Assembly: GCA_035638575.1 (NCBI GenBank)
Contig: DASQZT010000132.1
Location: 124,001-188,000 of the forward strand
Direction: 5' to 3'
Source: DASQZT01 sp035638575
GTDB lineage: Bacteria; Acidobacteriota; Terriglobia; Bryobacterales; Bryobacteraceae
DNA length: 64,000 nt
The translations under genes were made by a program, and so were the position numbers. The first letter of the stretch is position 1, and the number at the start of each line of letters is the position of its first letter. Positions 1 to 9,163 of this stretch are shown in pieces. The notes beneath the pieces were generated by a model, which saw only the letters and a program-made list of their open reading frames with translations, was not told where the DNA came from and did not search any database.

Positions 1-1232
1 CGCGCCTGGAAATCATTGTCCTGGAAAAAGGCCCCACGGTTTCGTATGGCGCCTGCGGTTTGCCCTACTTCGTCGAGGGGCGCGTCCGCGAAGCCCGCGA
101 GCTGATCGTCTACACGCCCGAATACTTCCGCAAGGAGCGCGGGATCGATGTGCGCACCGGGGCGCGGGTGGTCTCCATCGCGCATCCGCGGCGGGAGCTG
201 GCGCTCGAATCGGGCGAGCGCGTGAAGTACGACCGCCTGGTGATCGCAACCGGCGCGCGGTGCGTTTCGGGCGGGATCGAGGGCGCCGCCGAGCCGCACG
301 TTTTCACTCTCCACACGCTGGAGGACGCCGGGCGCATGCGCCGCTTTCTCGGCGAACGGCGGCCGCGGCGCGCCGTAGTGGTGGGCGCGGGATATGCGGG
401 GCTCGAAGTGGCCGACGCGCTGCGGCGCAATGGTCTCGCGGTGACCGTGCTGGAACGGTCGTCCGACGTTCTGCTGCGCGGCGATCCGCACCTCACGGCG
501 GCGATGCGCCGGCAACTCGAAATCCACGGCGTGGAATTGCAGACGGGCGTCAACGTCCAGTCAATCGAAGCGGACCGCGTGGCGGGCGTGGCTTGCGACA
601 TGGTGGTGCTGGGCGCCGGCTTCAAACCCAACGTCGAAATTGCCGCGGAAGCGGGCGTGGAGATCGGCCGCTCCGGCGCCATACGCACCGACGATCGCAT
701 GGAGACGGGCCTGCGCGGCGTTTACGCGGCGGGGGATTGCGCCGAGGTGACCCACCTGGTCACCGGCCGGCCCACTTATATTCCGTTGGGCACTACCGCC
801 AATAAGACCGGACGTGTCGCCGGCGCAAACGCGGCGGGGGCCCGCGAACGGTTCGCGGGCGTCACCGGCACTCTCATCGTGGGCATTTTCGGAATGGGCT
901 TCGCGGTCACCGGCCTGTCGGACGCGCAGGCGCGCGCCGAGGGCTTTTCGCCCGTCAGCGCGCGCATCGAAGCCCGCGAACGGCCGCGCTACTTCCAGGG
1001 AAAAAACGCCACCGTGGAACTGGTGGCCGACCGCGCCACCGGCCGGCTGCTGGGCGGATCGGTGATTGGCGTGGAAGGCGTGGCCGGGCGGATCAACGTG
1101 ATCGCCACCGCCCTCCAAAGCCGCCTTCGGGTGGACGATTTCGAACAACTGGACTTGGCCTATTCGCCGCCATTCTCGCCGGCGTGGGACCCGCTGCTCA
1201 TCGCCGCTCAGCAGCTCATTCGGGAGTTGTAG
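1..1232 (+). CDS. FAD-dependent pyridine nucleotide-disulfide oxidoreductase, CoA-disulfide reductase/NADH oxidase-like (5' end outside window)
   Basis: The gene enters from the left edge in the frame starting at base 3; only the first dinucleotide-binding fold is cut off. The codon at 54-56 gives the single redox cysteine in the motif SYGACGLPYF, the active-site signature of the CoA-disulfide reductase/NADH oxidase branch rather than the CxxxxC of glutathione-reductase types. A second Rossmann motif (VVVGAGYAGLEVADAL) binds NAD(P)H, and VYAAGDCAEV is the FAD-contacting segment. The C-terminal dimerisation domain is present and ends at the TAG at 1230-1232. Family members reduce CoA disulfides, persulfides or oxygen with NAD(P)H in the cytoplasm; the substrate here cannot be told. 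The redoxin that follows fits a thiol-redox role. Confidence 0.85.
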   Translation, partial: RLEIIVLEKGPTVSYGACGLPYFVEGRVREARELIVYTPEYFRKERGIDVRTGARVVSIAHPRRELALESGERVKYDRLVIATGARCVSGGIEGAAEPHVFTLHTLEDAGRMRRFLGERRPRRAVVVGAGYAGLEVADALRRNGLAVTVLERSSDVLLRGDPHLTAAMRRQLEIHGVELQTGVNVQSIEADRVAGVACDMVVLGAGFKPNVEIAAEAGVEIGRSGAIRTDDRMETGLRGVYAAGDCAEVTHLVTGRPTYIPLGTTANKTGRVAGANAAGARERFAGVTGTLIVGIFGMGFAVTGLSDAQARAEGFSPVSARIEARERPRYFQGKNATVELVADRATGRLLGGSVIGVEGVAGRINVIATALQSRLRVDDFEQLDLAYSPPFSPAWDPLLIAAQQLIREL

Positions 1233-1255
1233 CCCAACCGTCGTACACTCAAATT

Positions 1256-1744
1256 ATGGCCGCCCGCCACCAGCACAAGCTCCTGCACGCAGGCGTCCGC
1301 GCGCCGGATTTCCGTCTGCCGCGGCTGGACGGCGGCGAGGCCGCGATTCGGGAATTGATCGCTGCCTCCCCGGTGCTTCTGGCATTCTTCAAGGTCACTT
1401 GTCCGGTGTGCCAGTTCACGCTGCCGTTTCTCGATCGGATCCATTCCCCCGGCCGCCTGCCCATATACGGCATCTCGCAGAACGATGCCGGGGACACGCG
1501 CGATTTCAAAGGCGAATTCGGCGTGAGGCTCCCCACCCTGCTCGACAGCGAGGAAGACGGCTTTCCGGTGAGCAACGCGTTCGGAATCTCCAGCGTTCCG
1601 ACCATGTTCCTGATCGAGCCGGACGGCACGGTTTCCCGTGTCATGGAAGGCTGGAACAAGAAAGAGATCGAGTGGCTGGGCGGCAGGGCGGGCGTCCACC
1701 CGTTCCGGCCGGGCGAAAATGTTCCGGCGTGGAAAGCCGGCTGA
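1256..1744 (+). CDS. Thioredoxin-fold redoxin (TlpA/peroxiredoxin-like)
   Basis: A 162-residue protein starting at the ATG at 1256, chosen because the thioredoxin fold begins about ten residues later (APDFRLPRLDG) and an earlier in-frame start would overlap the preceding gene. A CPVC motif at residues 49-52 supplies a two-cysteine redox centre, and a cis-proline-like segment (SSVPTMFLIEPDG) follows. No signal peptide is visible, so it is probably cytoplasmic. TlpA/AhpC-like redoxins reduce disulfides or peroxides; the CxxC favours thiol exchange. It lies 23 bp after a flavin disulfide reductase, which may be its reductant (inference). Confidence 0.8.
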   Translation: MAARHQHKLLHAGVRAPDFRLPRLDGGEAAIRELIAASPVLLAFFKVTCPVCQFTLPFLDRIHSPGRLPIYGISQNDAGDTRDFKGEFGVRLPTLLDSEEDGFPVSNAFGISSVPTMFLIEPDGTVSRVMEGWNKKEIEWLGGRAGVHPFRPGENVPAWKAG

Positions 1745-1847
1745 AGCTCCCGCAATTAGGCTCCCGGCGGGAGCCGTGGCAATTCCGAGCCGCGCGATGG
1801 CGAGCGGTTTTCGGCCGTACCGGCAAGTTAGAATAGAGGCAGAGTCC

Positions 1848-2357
1848 ATGGCCAACAAGCTCGACATCTTCGGCACCGCTGCCAACATCGCCAAGGGAAT
1901 GGGCGTCACGCTGAAGGAAATGATGTCTCCCACCGTGACGGAGAACTATCCCGACGAGCCGCCGAAGTTCGAGGAGCGTTATCGCGGCGTTCACGTTCTG
2001 CAGCGCGACGCCAACGGGATGGAGAAATGCGTCGCGTGTTTCCTTTGCGCCGCGGCCTGTCCTTCCAACTGCATCTACATCGAAGCCGCCGAGAACACCG
2101 CGACCGTCCGCATCTCCGGCGGCGAGCGTTACGCCAAGGTCTACAACATCGATTACAACCGCTGCATCTTTTGCGGGTACTGCGTCGAAGCCTGCCCCAC
2201 CGACGCCATCACCCATGGCCACGGCTTCGAGGCCGCCAGTTTCAATACGTCCACGCTGGTCAAGCGGAAGGAGGACATGCTGGCTCCCATGCCCTCCGGA
2301 GCCCGCCCTCCCGTGCCGGCCGCGGACTCTCCGGGTGCGCCCTCAGCGGCGCATTAA
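1848..2357 (+). CDS. nuoI: NADH-quinone oxidoreductase subunit I (NuoI-like, 2x[4Fe-4S])
   Basis: A 169-residue ferredoxin-type protein. Two CxxCxxCxxxC motifs lie at Cys61/64/67/71 (CVACFLCAAACP) and Cys106/109/112/116 (CIFCGYCVEACP), with the spacing typical of NuoI, which passes electrons through clusters N6a and N6b of respiratory complex I. The N-terminal amphipathic stretch (GMGVTLKEMM) matches family members. The C-terminus carries a Pro/Ala-rich tail of about 25 residues. The start at 1848 is supported by an AGAGG-like stretch upstream and by homology reach; a longer in-frame reading overlaps the previous gene. No other nuo gene is in the window, so this is a stand-alone copy or the edge of a dispersed complex. 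Confidence 0.85.
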   Translation: MANKLDIFGTAANIAKGMGVTLKEMMSPTVTENYPDEPPKFEERYRGVHVLQRDANGMEKCVACFLCAAACPSNCIYIEAAENTATVRISGGERYAKVYNIDYNRCIFCGYCVEACPTDAITHGHGFEAASFNTSTLVKRKEDMLAPMPSGARPPVPAADSPGAPSAAH

Positions 2358-2360
2358 CTC

Positions 2361-3017
2361 ATGTTTCAAGCCGTCCGAGAACAGATCGCCACGATTTTCC
2401 GGGAAGACCCCGCCGCCAAAAGCGTGATCGAGATTTTTCTCTGTTACCCCGGCTTTCACGCCATTCTCCTGCATCGCCTGGCCCACCGGCTGTACGGCTG
2501 GCGCGTGCCGCTGGCGCCTCGCGTGATTTCGCAGATCAGCCGTTTCTTCACGCAAATCGAGATTCATCCCGGGGCGCAAATCGGACGGCGCTTCTTCATC
2601 GATCACGGGTCCGGCGTGGTCATCGGCGAGACCGCCGAGATCGGCGACGATTGCTTGCTGTACCAGGGCGTGACCCTGGGCGGGACCGGGAACGAGCGAG
2701 GCAAGCGCCATCCCACGCTGGGCAACCACGTGGTCATCGGCACCGGCGCCAAGGTGCTGGGCAACATCAGGATTGGCGACAACGTCAAGATCGGCGCCGG
2801 CTCCGTGGTGGTGCGCGCCGTGCCCGACAACTCCACCGTGGTGGGCGTTCCCGGCCGCGTCGTTCGCGTGCGTCCCGAAGGCCTCCTCGAGCACGGCCGC
2901 CTTCCCGACCCCGAGGGGCAGGCCATCGACGACCTCGCCGGACGCGTTGCCGAGCTGGAAGCCACGGTGCGCCAGCTCATCTCCGAGCACGAGATCGAGC
3001 CTCACCGAAAGAACTAG
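2361..3017 (+). CDS. cysE: Serine O-acetyltransferase
   Basis: A 218-residue protein with an alpha-helical N-terminus and a left-handed beta-helix of hexapeptide repeats (residues about 68-170). It transfers acetyl from acetyl-CoA to L-serine, the first step of cysteine synthesis. His82 in the segment FFIDHGSGVVIGE is the expected catalytic base, and the loop GVTLGGTGNERGKRHPT is the CoA/serine-site signature of the short CysE/EpsC class. It starts 4 bp after nuoI, so it is probably cotranscribed. The last 40 residues form a helical tail, longer than in most short CysE proteins. Confidence 0.92.
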   Translation: MFQAVREQIATIFREDPAAKSVIEIFLCYPGFHAILLHRLAHRLYGWRVPLAPRVISQISRFFTQIEIHPGAQIGRRFFIDHGSGVVIGETAEIGDDCLLYQGVTLGGTGNERGKRHPTLGNHVVIGTGAKVLGNIRIGDNVKIGAGSVVVRAVPDNSTVVGVPGRVVRVRPEGLLEHGRLPDPEGQAIDDLAGRVAELEATVRQLISEHEIEPHRKN

Positions 3018-3081
3018 GATGAGGGTGCCCCGGCACGAGTGACCGCGCCGCCTGTGATAAAGTTGAAATGTCGATTGGCAG

Positions 3082-3156
3082 GCGGGGTTGGCCTAGCGGT
3101 CGGGCGTCAGCCTTCCAAGCTGATTTAGACGGGTTCGACTCCCGTACCCCGCTCCA
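3082..3156 (+). tRNA. tRNA-Gly (anticodon TCC, reads GGA)
   Basis: A complete cloverleaf. The acceptor stem GCGGGGT (3082-3088) pairs with ACCCCGC (3146-3152), followed by discriminator T and an encoded CCA (3154-3156). The anticodon stem TCAGC/GCTGA encloses the loop CTTCCAA with anticodon TCC at 3114-3116. The T-arm is ACGGG-TTCGACT-CCCGT. Confidence 0.95.
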
Positions 3157-3163
3157 AATGCCT

Positions 3164-4363
3164 TCAGCCTTTCCTTCCGGGCACCACATCGATCTGCAGG
3201 ACCGGATCCGCGGCCGGCACGTAGGTGGCCGGCAGCCCCAACTCGCGCCGCACGATGTTGGATCCCTGCGCGATGGCGCTCGCCTTGTAGAAGGCGATCT
3301 CGCGGTTGCAGCCCTGGCGGCCGAAGCCGCAGTCGCTGGACACGATCAAGCGCTCGGGCGGGATGTATTTCAGGGCTTTGCGGATTTCGGCGGCCACGTC
3401 TTCCGGCCGGTCGGCCTGTAGCGCGCGATGGCTCACGGCGCCGATACAGATCTTCTTTTTAAGGTCGTGGCGGAACGGCTCGAACAGCTCGAGATCCCGC
3501 TGGTTGCGGTCTTTCATCTCCAGCGTCCACACATCGCCGCGGCACCGCTCCAGGTAGATCTCGATGGAGTTGGCGTAGCTGGTGTCCTCCATCACTCGCT
3601 GCATGTTGGGATTGCCCCAACAGGTGTGGATCCACAACTCCACGTCGTCCAGCCCCTGGACCTCGCGGTTGAACGCGTCGATCATGAACTTCACCTGCTC
3701 GTGATCCTTGCCATAGGTGTTGGCCATGAAATGGAAGGTGGGCTCTTCGATCTGGATGCAGCGGCAGCCGGCATCGCGCAGCGCCAACAGCTCGCGGTTC
3801 ATGGCCTCCGCCATGTCCCAGATCACCTCGCGTTTGTCCTTGTACGCGGGAGTGTGGATGTCCAGGAAGAGCGCCATGACCTGGGAGCAGCACGTGCCGA
3901 ACTTGACGGGCTTGCGCGTCCTTGCCTGCGCGATGCGCCACAGTTTGGGATAGTCGAGCGGCCGGTGTTCGATCTTGCCCACCACGCGCGGCCAGCGCCA
4001 GCCGGTGTAGATCTCGTTCAGCAGCGTGCCGGGCGGGTAGTGGAGCCACGGCGCGGTGGTTTCCTCGGGCTGGAGGTAGTCGCCTTCGAAGCCGGCCCAG
4101 CGCTGCAACGGGTAGTGATGCCACGCGCGGCCGGCCATGTCCTCGTCGACGTGCAAGTCGCCGTGGGTGAGGATGTCGAGCCCGGCGCGTTCCTGGTCGC
4201 TGATCACCACGGCCATGGCATCCTGAAACTTCTCGCGGAAGCGGACGTCGAGCATGCAGGTGTCCAGCGGGCGGCCCCACATACTCACGTCGAACCAGCG
4301 CGGGCGCGGAAACGAACCGGTGACGGTGCTGGGGAGAATCAGATCGGCGGTAGCGGTGAACAT
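3164..4363 (-). CDS. Cobalamin-independent methionine synthase (MetE C-terminal domain)-like methyltransferase
   Basis: A 399-residue single-domain protein resembling the catalytic barrel of MetE and archaeal-type core methionine synthases. Candidate zinc ligands are present in family order: the HTC of WIHTCWGN, a Glu in the TLEMKD segment, and the Cys of SSDCGFGRQG. An earlier segment, IQIEEPTFHF, matches the homocysteine/folate side of the barrel. The start at 4363 is preceded on the minus strand by GGAGGAAA, a strong ribosome site. Stand-alone MetE-C proteins transfer methyl groups to homocysteine or other thiols; the methyl donor here is not evident. It is transcribed towards tRNA-Gly and away from the TonB receptor. 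Confidence 0.8.
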   Translation of the reverse strand: MFTATADLILPSTVTGSFPRPRWFDVSMWGRPLDTCMLDVRFREKFQDAMAVVISDQERAGLDILTHGDLHVDEDMAGRAWHHYPLQRWAGFEGDYLQPEETTAPWLHYPPGTLLNEIYTGWRWPRVVGKIEHRPLDYPKLWRIAQARTRKPVKFGTCCSQVMALFLDIHTPAYKDKREVIWDMAEAMNRELLALRDAGCRCIQIEEPTFHFMANTYGKDHEQVKFMIDAFNREVQGLDDVELWIHTCWGNPNMQRVMEDTSYANSIEIYLERCRGDVWTLEMKDRNQRDLELFEPFRHDLKKKICIGAVSHRALQADRPEDVAAEIRKALKYIPPERLIVSSDCGFGRQGCNREIAFYKASAIAQGSNIVRRELGLPATYVPAADPVLQIDVVPGRKG

Positions 4364-4687
4364 GTTTCCTCCAAACGGCATTGTACTCAAGCTGGGACTC
4401 GGGTGGTCCGGCGGGAACCACCGGACCGCTTCGCGCGGCGTGGCGGTTTCGCCACGCAAAACGAAGCCCGCCGGCCCAGGTCCGCCCGCAGCCCTCGCAA
4501 AGCCGGCCATGTGATTGATTCGCTTGCCCTCCGAGGGCATGCTCCCATTCCGCATGCTAAAACACAATCACGCGGCAGGATTTTACCCGCGCGCGTTCCG
4601 TGTTGCAGTATGATGATGGCCGCTCAGTGGAATTGGCGCGTCCCGTTCAGGGGCGGGGCGCGGAACGTGAATCAAGGGAGGATCACC
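4364..4687. promoter_or_regulatory. Divergent intergenic region with two strong hairpins
   Basis: A 324-bp gap between divergently transcribed genes. It holds a 7-bp perfect stem, GGTCCGG (4405-4411) with CCGGACC (4421-4427), and an 8-bp perfect stem with a 4-base loop, GCGTGGCG (4438-4445) with CGCCACGC (4450-4457). Both would lie in the 5' leader of the MetE-like gene if it is transcribed from further right. No known riboswitch consensus was recognised. The receptor gene at 4688 is preceded by GGGAGG. Confidence 0.45.
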
Positions 4688-7600
4688 ATGCGAGTATTCT
4701 CATGCTGCTTGCTGGCCGCGCTCCTGTCAGCCGCGACGGCGACGGCGCAAGTGGCCGGCAGTGGAACGATTGAAGGAACGGTCACGGATCCTTCGGGAGC
4801 CGTCGTGGCCGGCGCTTCGGTTACCGCGGCGAACGTGGAAACGGGAGTTGAAACCAGCCGCAAGACGACCGATGCCGGGTTCTTCGTGCTCTCTCCGCTC
4901 CAGGCCGGCGAGTACACGGTCACGGTCAAGATGGAGGGATTTCAAACGCTCACCCAGCAGCACGTGGCCGTCGAGGCGCTGGCAACCGTCGGATTGAATC
5001 CGAAGTTGCAGGTGGGAGCGGCCACCCAGTCGATCACCGTGCAGGACGCGCCGCCTCTGCTGCATACCGACGATGCGACGATGGGCTCGTCCATGGAGAA
5101 CGGCCTCTATGCGGCGCTGCCCCTGGCCATGAACGGAGTTCCCAGGGATCCCTCGCAATTTGTCGCGCTGGTGCCCGGCGTCAATAACGCCAGCACGCAG
5201 GCCGCGGGCCCCTCCACGGCCGCCTTCAACGGCGGCCAGACGTATCAAAACGAGGTCTATCTCGAAGGCATGCCCCTGACCAGCGCCGGAACGCAAGGCG
5301 ACACCCGCTATCTGGCGTTTGCCGTCTCGGTGGACGCCGTGGACCAGTTCCAGGTCGAGACCAGCGGCGCCAAGGCCCAATACGAAGGCCAGGGCGTCGA
5401 GAACTACGTCATGAAATCGGGCACCAACGGGTTCCACGGAGCGGCCTTCGAATACTTCCGCAACACGGATTTGGACGCGCGGGGTTTCTTCCCCGCGGCA
5501 AGACCCCCGGATCATCAGAACGAATTCGGCGGACTGATCGGCGGCCCCATCAAAAAGAACAAGATTTTCTTTTTTACCAACTACGATGGATACCGTTACG
5601 ACTCGGGATCCATCCCCAACCTGCAGTCCATCCCCACGGCCGCCGAGCGGACCGGCGATTTCAGCGCGATTCCGGCCGTGATTTACGATCCGGCGTCCCA
5701 GACCTGCGCCGGCGCAATCTGCACGCGGGCGCCGTTCGCCGGGAACCTGATCCCTGGCAACCGCATCTCTCCGATTTCGCAATCGTTCGCATCCTATCTT
5801 CCCGGTCCTACCAACGCGAACATCCAGAACAACTACCTGGCCAGCCTGCCCATCCAACTGAGCACCTGGAACATGACCGCCAAAGTGGATGCCAACCTGT
5901 CGGACCGGAACCGGCTCTTCGGGTTCTACGCCATGGGACATTACGCCACCAATTTCACCGGCAGCCTCGCCCAGACGGGAGCCGGCGTGCTGCCCGAGCC
6001 CTACACGCAGGGACGCATCGTGGAGGAAGACGTCAAAATGGCGCAGTTGCACGACACCTTCACCATCAAGCCCACCCTTTTGAATCAATTCAGTTATTCC
6101 GCCAATCGCATCTGGATCCCGCTACAGAACCCCACCGAGGCGGGGGCGTATCCGCAAAAGGCCGGCCTGAAGGGCTTGCCGCCAGGCCCGGTCTCCCTGA
6201 CTTTTCCGGACATCAATTTCAGCGGCGCCAATGCGCCCGGCGGCTGGCAGGGAACCAACGCCCACTTCTTCAACGAAGCCGCCAACACGTTCACCGCGCA
6301 AGACAACGTGATGTGGGTGAAGGGCCGCCACTCGCTGACCTTCGGTTTCCAGTTCCAGGCATTGCAGGACAACGAGAACTTCGCGCTGGTCGGCTCGTTC
6401 AACTTCACCAACACCCAAACCGGCGGCTACAATTCCACGGGAACGCTGGTGTCCACCACGGGCAACGCTTACGCCAGTTACCTGCTCGGCGCGGTGAGCA
6501 GCAGCGGCATCAACCAGAACGCCATAGGCGAGACCGGAGGCCGCTATAAGACTTACGCCGCCTACATCCAGGACGACTGGAAGGTCAGCCAGCGGCTGAC
6601 GCTGAACCTCGGCCTCCGCTGGGACCTGTTCGGCACGTTCTACGAAGTGGACAACCTGATGTCCTTCTTCAACCCGAACCTGGCCAATCCGGCCGCCGGG
6701 GGACACTTGGGCGCGCTCCAGTTCGCCGGCAGCGGCCCCGACAGCTGCAACTGCCGCACTCCGATCGACACTCACTACAAGAATCTGGGCCCCCGCGTCG
6801 GAGCGGCTTACCGTCTCGGCGACAAGACCGTGCTGCGTGCGGGCTTCGCGATCATGTACGTGCACGCCGGCGGCGTCGGCGGGCGCACCAACTCACGCCA
6901 GGGACTCAGCCAGCTCGGTTACACCGGCACCAACAGCTCAACCAGCGCCGGCAACAACGTTCCGGCATATTACTGGGACAGCGGTGTTCCCGCTTTCCTC
7001 CAGCCGCCGCCGTTCCTCGATCCGAGTTACGGGACCGGTTTCACGACCGCGAATCCCACGGGCGCGCAGACGGTCACCTACGGCGACCCGGCGCTCGGCG
7101 GCAAGCCACCGTATTACGAGAACTGGAACTTCGGGATTCAGCGCTCGCTTACGGCGAACATGACGCTGGGGGTCGCTTACACCGCCAGCCTGGGCAAGTT
7201 CCTGCCTGGCGCCGGCCCTGGTGGGGCGGTGGTCAATACCGCGCCGCTACAGTACCTGGCCCTGGGCTCGCTGCTCACGGCAACGGCCAACACCGCCAAC
7301 ATAGCCGCGGCGCAAGCCATTATCCCGGGCATCGCGCTGCCCTTCTCCAATTTTTCGGGAACCATCGGCCAGATGCTCCGCCCCTTCCCGCAATACGGCG
7401 CCATCAGCGACCCGTGGGCGAACCTCGGCCAGTCTAACTTCCAGGGTTTCCAGACCACGTTCAATCGCCGGTTCACCAGAGGCCTGACCTTCTCGGGGGG
7501 CTACACCTTCAGCAAGCAACTCGACGATCTGCTGGGCACTCCCCGGAACCCCTTCAACCGCGCCCTGGAAAGAGCGCGCGGCGCCATCGACCACACCCAC

Positions 7601-8173
7601 GTGTTCACCGCAAGCTCCGCTTACCAACTGCCCTTCGGCGCCGGGCACATGCTGAACCCGGGCAGCGCCGCGGCGCGCGCGCTGATCAGCCGCTGGACGG
7701 TTTCCGGAATCGTCTCCTTCACCACGGGCTCGCCCTTGTCCGTGACCGGCACGGGCTGTAACGCGGGCGGCATTCTGGGTACCTGCTTTCCCAACTACAA
7801 CCCCGCGTTCAACGGGAACATCCGCATCAACGGCAATTACGGGAGCGGCAACGTCCTGGGATCCTCGCCAACATCGTACCTGGACCGGACCGCGTTCGTA
7901 GATCCTGCGGCATACACGGTGGGCAACCTGCCGAGGAGCGGAGTCTTCGGCCTGAATGCGCCGTTCAACTCATCGATCGACCTCAGCGTGCGCCGCGAGT
8001 TCGCGATTCGCGAGAATGTCAAGCTGGCCGTCCAGGCCGACGCCTTCAACGTGAACAACACGGTCCGCTTCGGCACGCCTGGAACCAACCCGGACCAGGC
8101 CAGTTTCGGCACGGTGACTTCGCAGGCCAATCAGCCGCGTAAATTGCAGCTCAACGCCCGCATCACATTTTGA
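4688..8173 (+). CDS. TonB-dependent receptor with N-terminal carboxypeptidase-regulatory-like domain
   Basis: A 1,161-residue outer-membrane protein. A Sec signal peptide (residues 1 to about 21, ending TATAQ) precedes a beta-sandwich carboxypeptidase-regulatory-like domain (about 27-115; GTIEGTVTDPSGAVVAGA), then a plug (about 120-240) and a long beta-barrel ending in the aromatic C-terminus NARITF. This is the architecture of the enlarged acidobacterial TonB receptors thought to import oligosaccharides or other large ligands. The start at 4688 is set by the signal peptide and by GGGAGG a few bases upstream; the reading frame stays open for another 1.2 kb upstream, but that part is antisense to the MetE-like gene and not coding. 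No TonB or degradative partner adjoins it. Confidence 0.88.
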   Translation: MRVFSCCLLAALLSAATATAQVAGSGTIEGTVTDPSGAVVAGASVTAANVETGVETSRKTTDAGFFVLSPLQAGEYTVTVKMEGFQTLTQQHVAVEALATVGLNPKLQVGAATQSITVQDAPPLLHTDDATMGSSMENGLYAALPLAMNGVPRDPSQFVALVPGVNNASTQAAGPSTAAFNGGQTYQNEVYLEGMPLTSAGTQGDTRYLAFAVSVDAVDQFQVETSGAKAQYEGQGVENYVMKSGTNGFHGAAFEYFRNTDLDARGFFPAARPPDHQNEFGGLIGGPIKKNKIFFFTNYDGYRYDSGSIPNLQSIPTAAERTGDFSAIPAVIYDPASQTCAGAICTRAPFAGNLIPGNRISPISQSFASYLPGPTNANIQNNYLASLPIQLSTWNMTAKVDANLSDRNRLFGFYAMGHYATNFTGSLAQTGAGVLPEPYTQGRIVEEDVKMAQLHDTFTIKPTLLNQFSYSANRIWIPLQNPTEAGAYPQKAGLKGLPPGPVSLTFPDINFSGANAPGGWQGTNAHFFNEAANTFTAQDNVMWVKGRHSLTFGFQFQALQDNENFALVGSFNFTNTQTGGYNSTGTLVSTTGNAYASYLLGAVSSSGINQNAIGETGGRYKTYAAYIQDDWKVSQRLTLNLGLRWDLFGTFYEVDNLMSFFNPNLANPAAGGHLGALQFAGSGPDSCNCRTPIDTHYKNLGPRVGAAYRLGDKTVLRAGFAIMYVHAGGVGGRTNSRQGLSQLGYTGTNSSTSAGNNVPAYYWDSGVPAFLQPPPFLDPSYGTGFTTANPTGAQTVTYGDPALGGKPPYYENWNFGIQRSLTANMTLGVAYTASLGKFLPGAGPGGAVVNTAPLQYLALGSLLTATANTANIAAAQAIIPGIALPFSNFSGTIGQMLRPFPQYGAISDPWANLGQSNFQGFQTTFNRRFTRGLTFSGGYTFSKQLDDLLGTPRNPFNRALERARGAIDHTHVFTASSAYQLPFGAGHMLNPGSAAARALISRWTVSGIVSFTTGSPLSVTGTGCNAGGILGTCFPNYNPAFNGNIRINGNYGSGNVLGSSPTSYLDRTAFVDPAAYTVGNLPRSGVFGLNAPFNSSIDLSVRREFAIRENVKLAVQADAFNVNNTVRFGTPGTNPDQASFGTVTSQANQPRKLQLNARITF

Positions 8174-8199
8174 TTCGCCGTGCCGGCCGGGCGGACGCG

Positions 8200-8739
8200 T
8201 TATTCCTCCAGCGGATCCGGAGGCTCAAACGAATCCAGCAGGTCGGGATCGCGGGCAAACCGTTTGAGCACCCGCACGATCTCTCCCGTCTGGAAGCCGG
8301 CATGGAGCAGCCTGCGATACGCGGATGCCACGTCCTTCTGGTCCTGAAACAGGCCTTCCCGCGCGGCGAGCCGGTATTTCTTGCGGACCCACTCTTCGAT
8401 GAGGGCGGCTTCGTCCACCGCCTGGTAGACCTTGTGCACGGTCTGCTCGGCCAGGGAGGGGGCCACGCGATGCCGGCGCAAGTCGCGAATCACGCGCCCC
8501 CGGCCGAGCTTCTCGTTGGAGAGGCGGGAGGCGGCGTAGGCTTCCGCGTAGCGGCGGTCGTCGAGGTAGCCGTGGTCTTTCAGGCGCGCCAGGATGCCGT
8601 CGACATCCCCGGCCCGCTCCGCGCGGCGGCGTAGCTTTTCGCGCAATTCTCCGGTGGAATGCGCCCTTCCGGCCAGGATCTTCAGTGCGTATGACCACAG
8701 CGCGTCGTCCGGCAGACGTCGAACTTTCGGTTCATCCAT
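8200..8739 (-). CDS. recX: Regulatory protein RecX
   Basis: A 179-residue helical protein made of three-helix repeats. Typical RecX signatures are LRRRA..GDVDGILARLKDHGYLDDRRYAEAY near the N-terminus and KLGRGRVIRDLRRHRV in the middle. RecX binds RecA filaments and restrains recombination and the SOS response. The start at 8739 (MDEPKVRR) is chosen because the homologous region starts soon after; a longer reading runs antisense into the next gene. It is convergent with the TonB receptor, whose stop lies 27 bp away. recA is not in the window. Confidence 0.87.
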   Translation of the reverse strand: MDEPKVRRLPDDALWSYALKILAGRAHSTGELREKLRRRAERAGDVDGILARLKDHGYLDDRRYAEAYAASRLSNEKLGRGRVIRDLRRHRVAPSLAEQTVHKVYQAVDEAALIEEWVRKKYRLAAREGLFQDQKDVASAYRRLLHAGFQTGEIVRVLKRFARDPDLLDSFEPPDPLEE

Positions 8740-8766
8740 GATTCCGATTCTTATGGGGAGTATACT
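8738..8766 (+). promoter_or_regulatory. Candidate promoter of the YtxH-like gene
   Basis: A TATACT -10-like hexamer at 8761-8766 with a poor -35 (ATGATT, 8738-8743) at 17-bp spacing. It overlaps the recX start and would drive the gene at 8828, which has an AGGAGG ribosome site. Confidence 0.35.
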
Positions 8767-8827
8767 GAAAACTGGCTCGAGATGACGGCTTTTCAGCCCA
8801 TCGAGAGCCGCTTTCATAGGAGGACGT

Positions 8828-9133
8828 ATGGACAAGAACGGGCTTTCCAGCTTCTTACTGGGACTGGGAGTGGGCGTCGGACTCGGCATGCTGTTCGCGC
8901 CGAAAGCCGGTCGTGAGACCCGGGAACTCATCAAGAACAAGGCCGGTGAAGGCACGGACTTTTTGAAGCAGCGCGGCACGGACATCAAGCAGACCGCCTC
9001 GGAATGGGTGGACAAGGGCAGGGACGTCCTGGGCCGGCAGAAAGACAACATTGCCGACGCCATGGAGGCGGGCAAGCAGGCCTATCGCGACGTCGTTGGC
9101 CAGCCGCCATCCTCCGAAGGCACGGCCCACTAG
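8828..9133 (+). CDS. YtxH-domain small envelope protein
   Basis: A 101-residue protein with a short glycine-rich hydrophobic segment (residues about 6-22: FLLGLGVGVGLGMLFAP) followed by charged amphipathic helix, the layout of the YtxH (general-stress/gas-vesicle-like) family. The segment LFAPKAGRETRELI is the family hallmark. AGGAGG lies just upstream of the ATG. Such proteins are membrane-associated and often stress-induced; the biochemical role is unknown. It sits 30 bp before another membrane-anchored helical protein on the same strand, so the two are probably one transcript. Confidence 0.8.
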   Translation: MDKNGLSSFLLGLGVGVGLGMLFAPKAGRETRELIKNKAGEGTDFLKQRGTDIKQTASEWVDKGRDVLGRQKDNIADAMEAGKQAYRDVVGQPPSSEGTAH

Positions 9134-9163
9134 GGAGGCCAGTCGGAGCAAGGACCTCTTGGC

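Noticed and set aside
3082..3156. tRNA-Gly considered as an integration site
   Set aside because: No integrase nearby and no second copy of the tRNA 3' end found in the flanking sequence.
3428..4687. In-frame upstream extension of the TonB receptor by 420 codons
   Set aside because: It is antisense to the MetE-like gene, His/Val/Leu-rich in the way of reverse-strand shadows, and the real protein starts with a signal peptide at 4688 behind a good ribosome site.
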